Shown in pieces: positions 63,679 through 64,000 of a stretch of DNA of 64,000 bases. This DNA comes from Amoebidium appalachense (lineage: Eukaryota > Ichthyosporea). A model generated the notes under the pieces. It made no database searches, had not been told where the DNA came from, and saw only the letters and a list, made by a program, of their open reading frames with translations. Numbering within the stretch: position 1 is the first letter of the stretch; each line of letters starts with the position of its first letter. The stretch spans positions 3,100,001-3,164,000 of the forward strand of contig CAVNZM010000015.1 of the NCBI GenBank assembly GCA_963693365.1, given 5' to 3'. The position numbers and the translations under genes were made by a program.

Positions 63679-64000
63679 GTGTGTTATTTTTCCGGAAAAT
63701 TCGATGTGAAATTCGAAATAGTTACTGATCAATGGAAGCATTAGTATCTTCTCTAGCCACAACACATCCCCCCCCCCCCCCCCCCCTATCCTCCCCCCTC
63801 CCCCCCCCAGCGGACACCCCCCTTCCCCCCCTCCCCCCCCCCCCCCCCTCCCCTCCCCCCTCCAACCCCCCAAAAAAGGCCTGCGTAGAGATTAATGCAA
63901 GGCCCATACTGATTGGAGAGTAAAAATTAGCGCACTGCGTATCAAATGTCGATAAAGTGCGATGATTCGCCCCGTCTCCCTCTCGTTTCGACATTCGTGA
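63679..64000. other. right end, probable intron
   Basis: Begins with a donor-like gtgtgt and contains poly(C) at 63,769-63,786 and 63,832-63,848, like the introns of other genes here. No coding frame is visible. Confidence 0.4.

Overview
The window is eukaryotic nuclear DNA. Protein-coding signal comes in short exons separated by GT-AG introns of roughly 0.3 to 1.9 kb. The introns and intergenic DNA are packed with poly(C)/poly(G), (CA)n/(TG)n, (CT)n and poly(T) tracts, and most long open frames in the window are translations of these simple repeats. The gene set is a mitochondrial gamma-type carbonic anhydrase homologue, a PAS-like protein, a multi-pass membrane protein with a signal peptide, a pair of C2H2 zinc-finger proteins, an F5/8 type C (discoidin-like) domain and a non-LTR reverse transcriptase. 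A protist is the best guess: the mitochondrial gamma-CA is common in protists and plants but unusual in animals. The lineage cannot be fixed from the sequence alone.

Layout. 0.66-6.8 kb: a plus-strand, multi-exon gene with PAS-like exons. 7-33 kb: a repeat-dominated region. It holds about 13 diverged, same-orientation copies of a 150-190 bp core with a 5S-rRNA-like box, embedded in larger units that also carry poly(C) and (CA)n. Two head-to-tail non-LTR retrotransposon copies (15.9-20.6 kb) and a 1.6 kb element with perfect 28-bp inverted repeats (20.6-22.2 kb) interrupt this region. 35.3-43.0 kb: a 12-exon minus-strand gene for a secreted-pathway, multi-pass membrane protein, reconstructed by splice-phase matching. 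43.8-45.3 kb: the two-exon gamma-carbonic anhydrase gene, divergent from the previous gene across an 0.8 kb interval holding a perfect CRE. 46.8-47.7 kb: a doubtful small membrane-protein gene. 47.7-56.6 kb: no convincing gene, but an inverted repeat and older repeats. 56.7-61.3 kb: two intronless, divergently transcribed zinc-finger paralogues, each with a TATA box. 63.0-63.7 kb: an F5/8 type C domain, frameshifted, probably the start of a longer gene running off the right end.

The genes do not form a pathway. The most useful observations are the reconstructed 12-exon gene, the zinc-finger pair with an 86-nt identical block inside otherwise diverged genes, the directional 5S-like repeat array, the tandem retrotransposon, the inverted-repeat element carrying its own coding frame, and a tendency for introns to start with a C-rich tract just after the splice donor.
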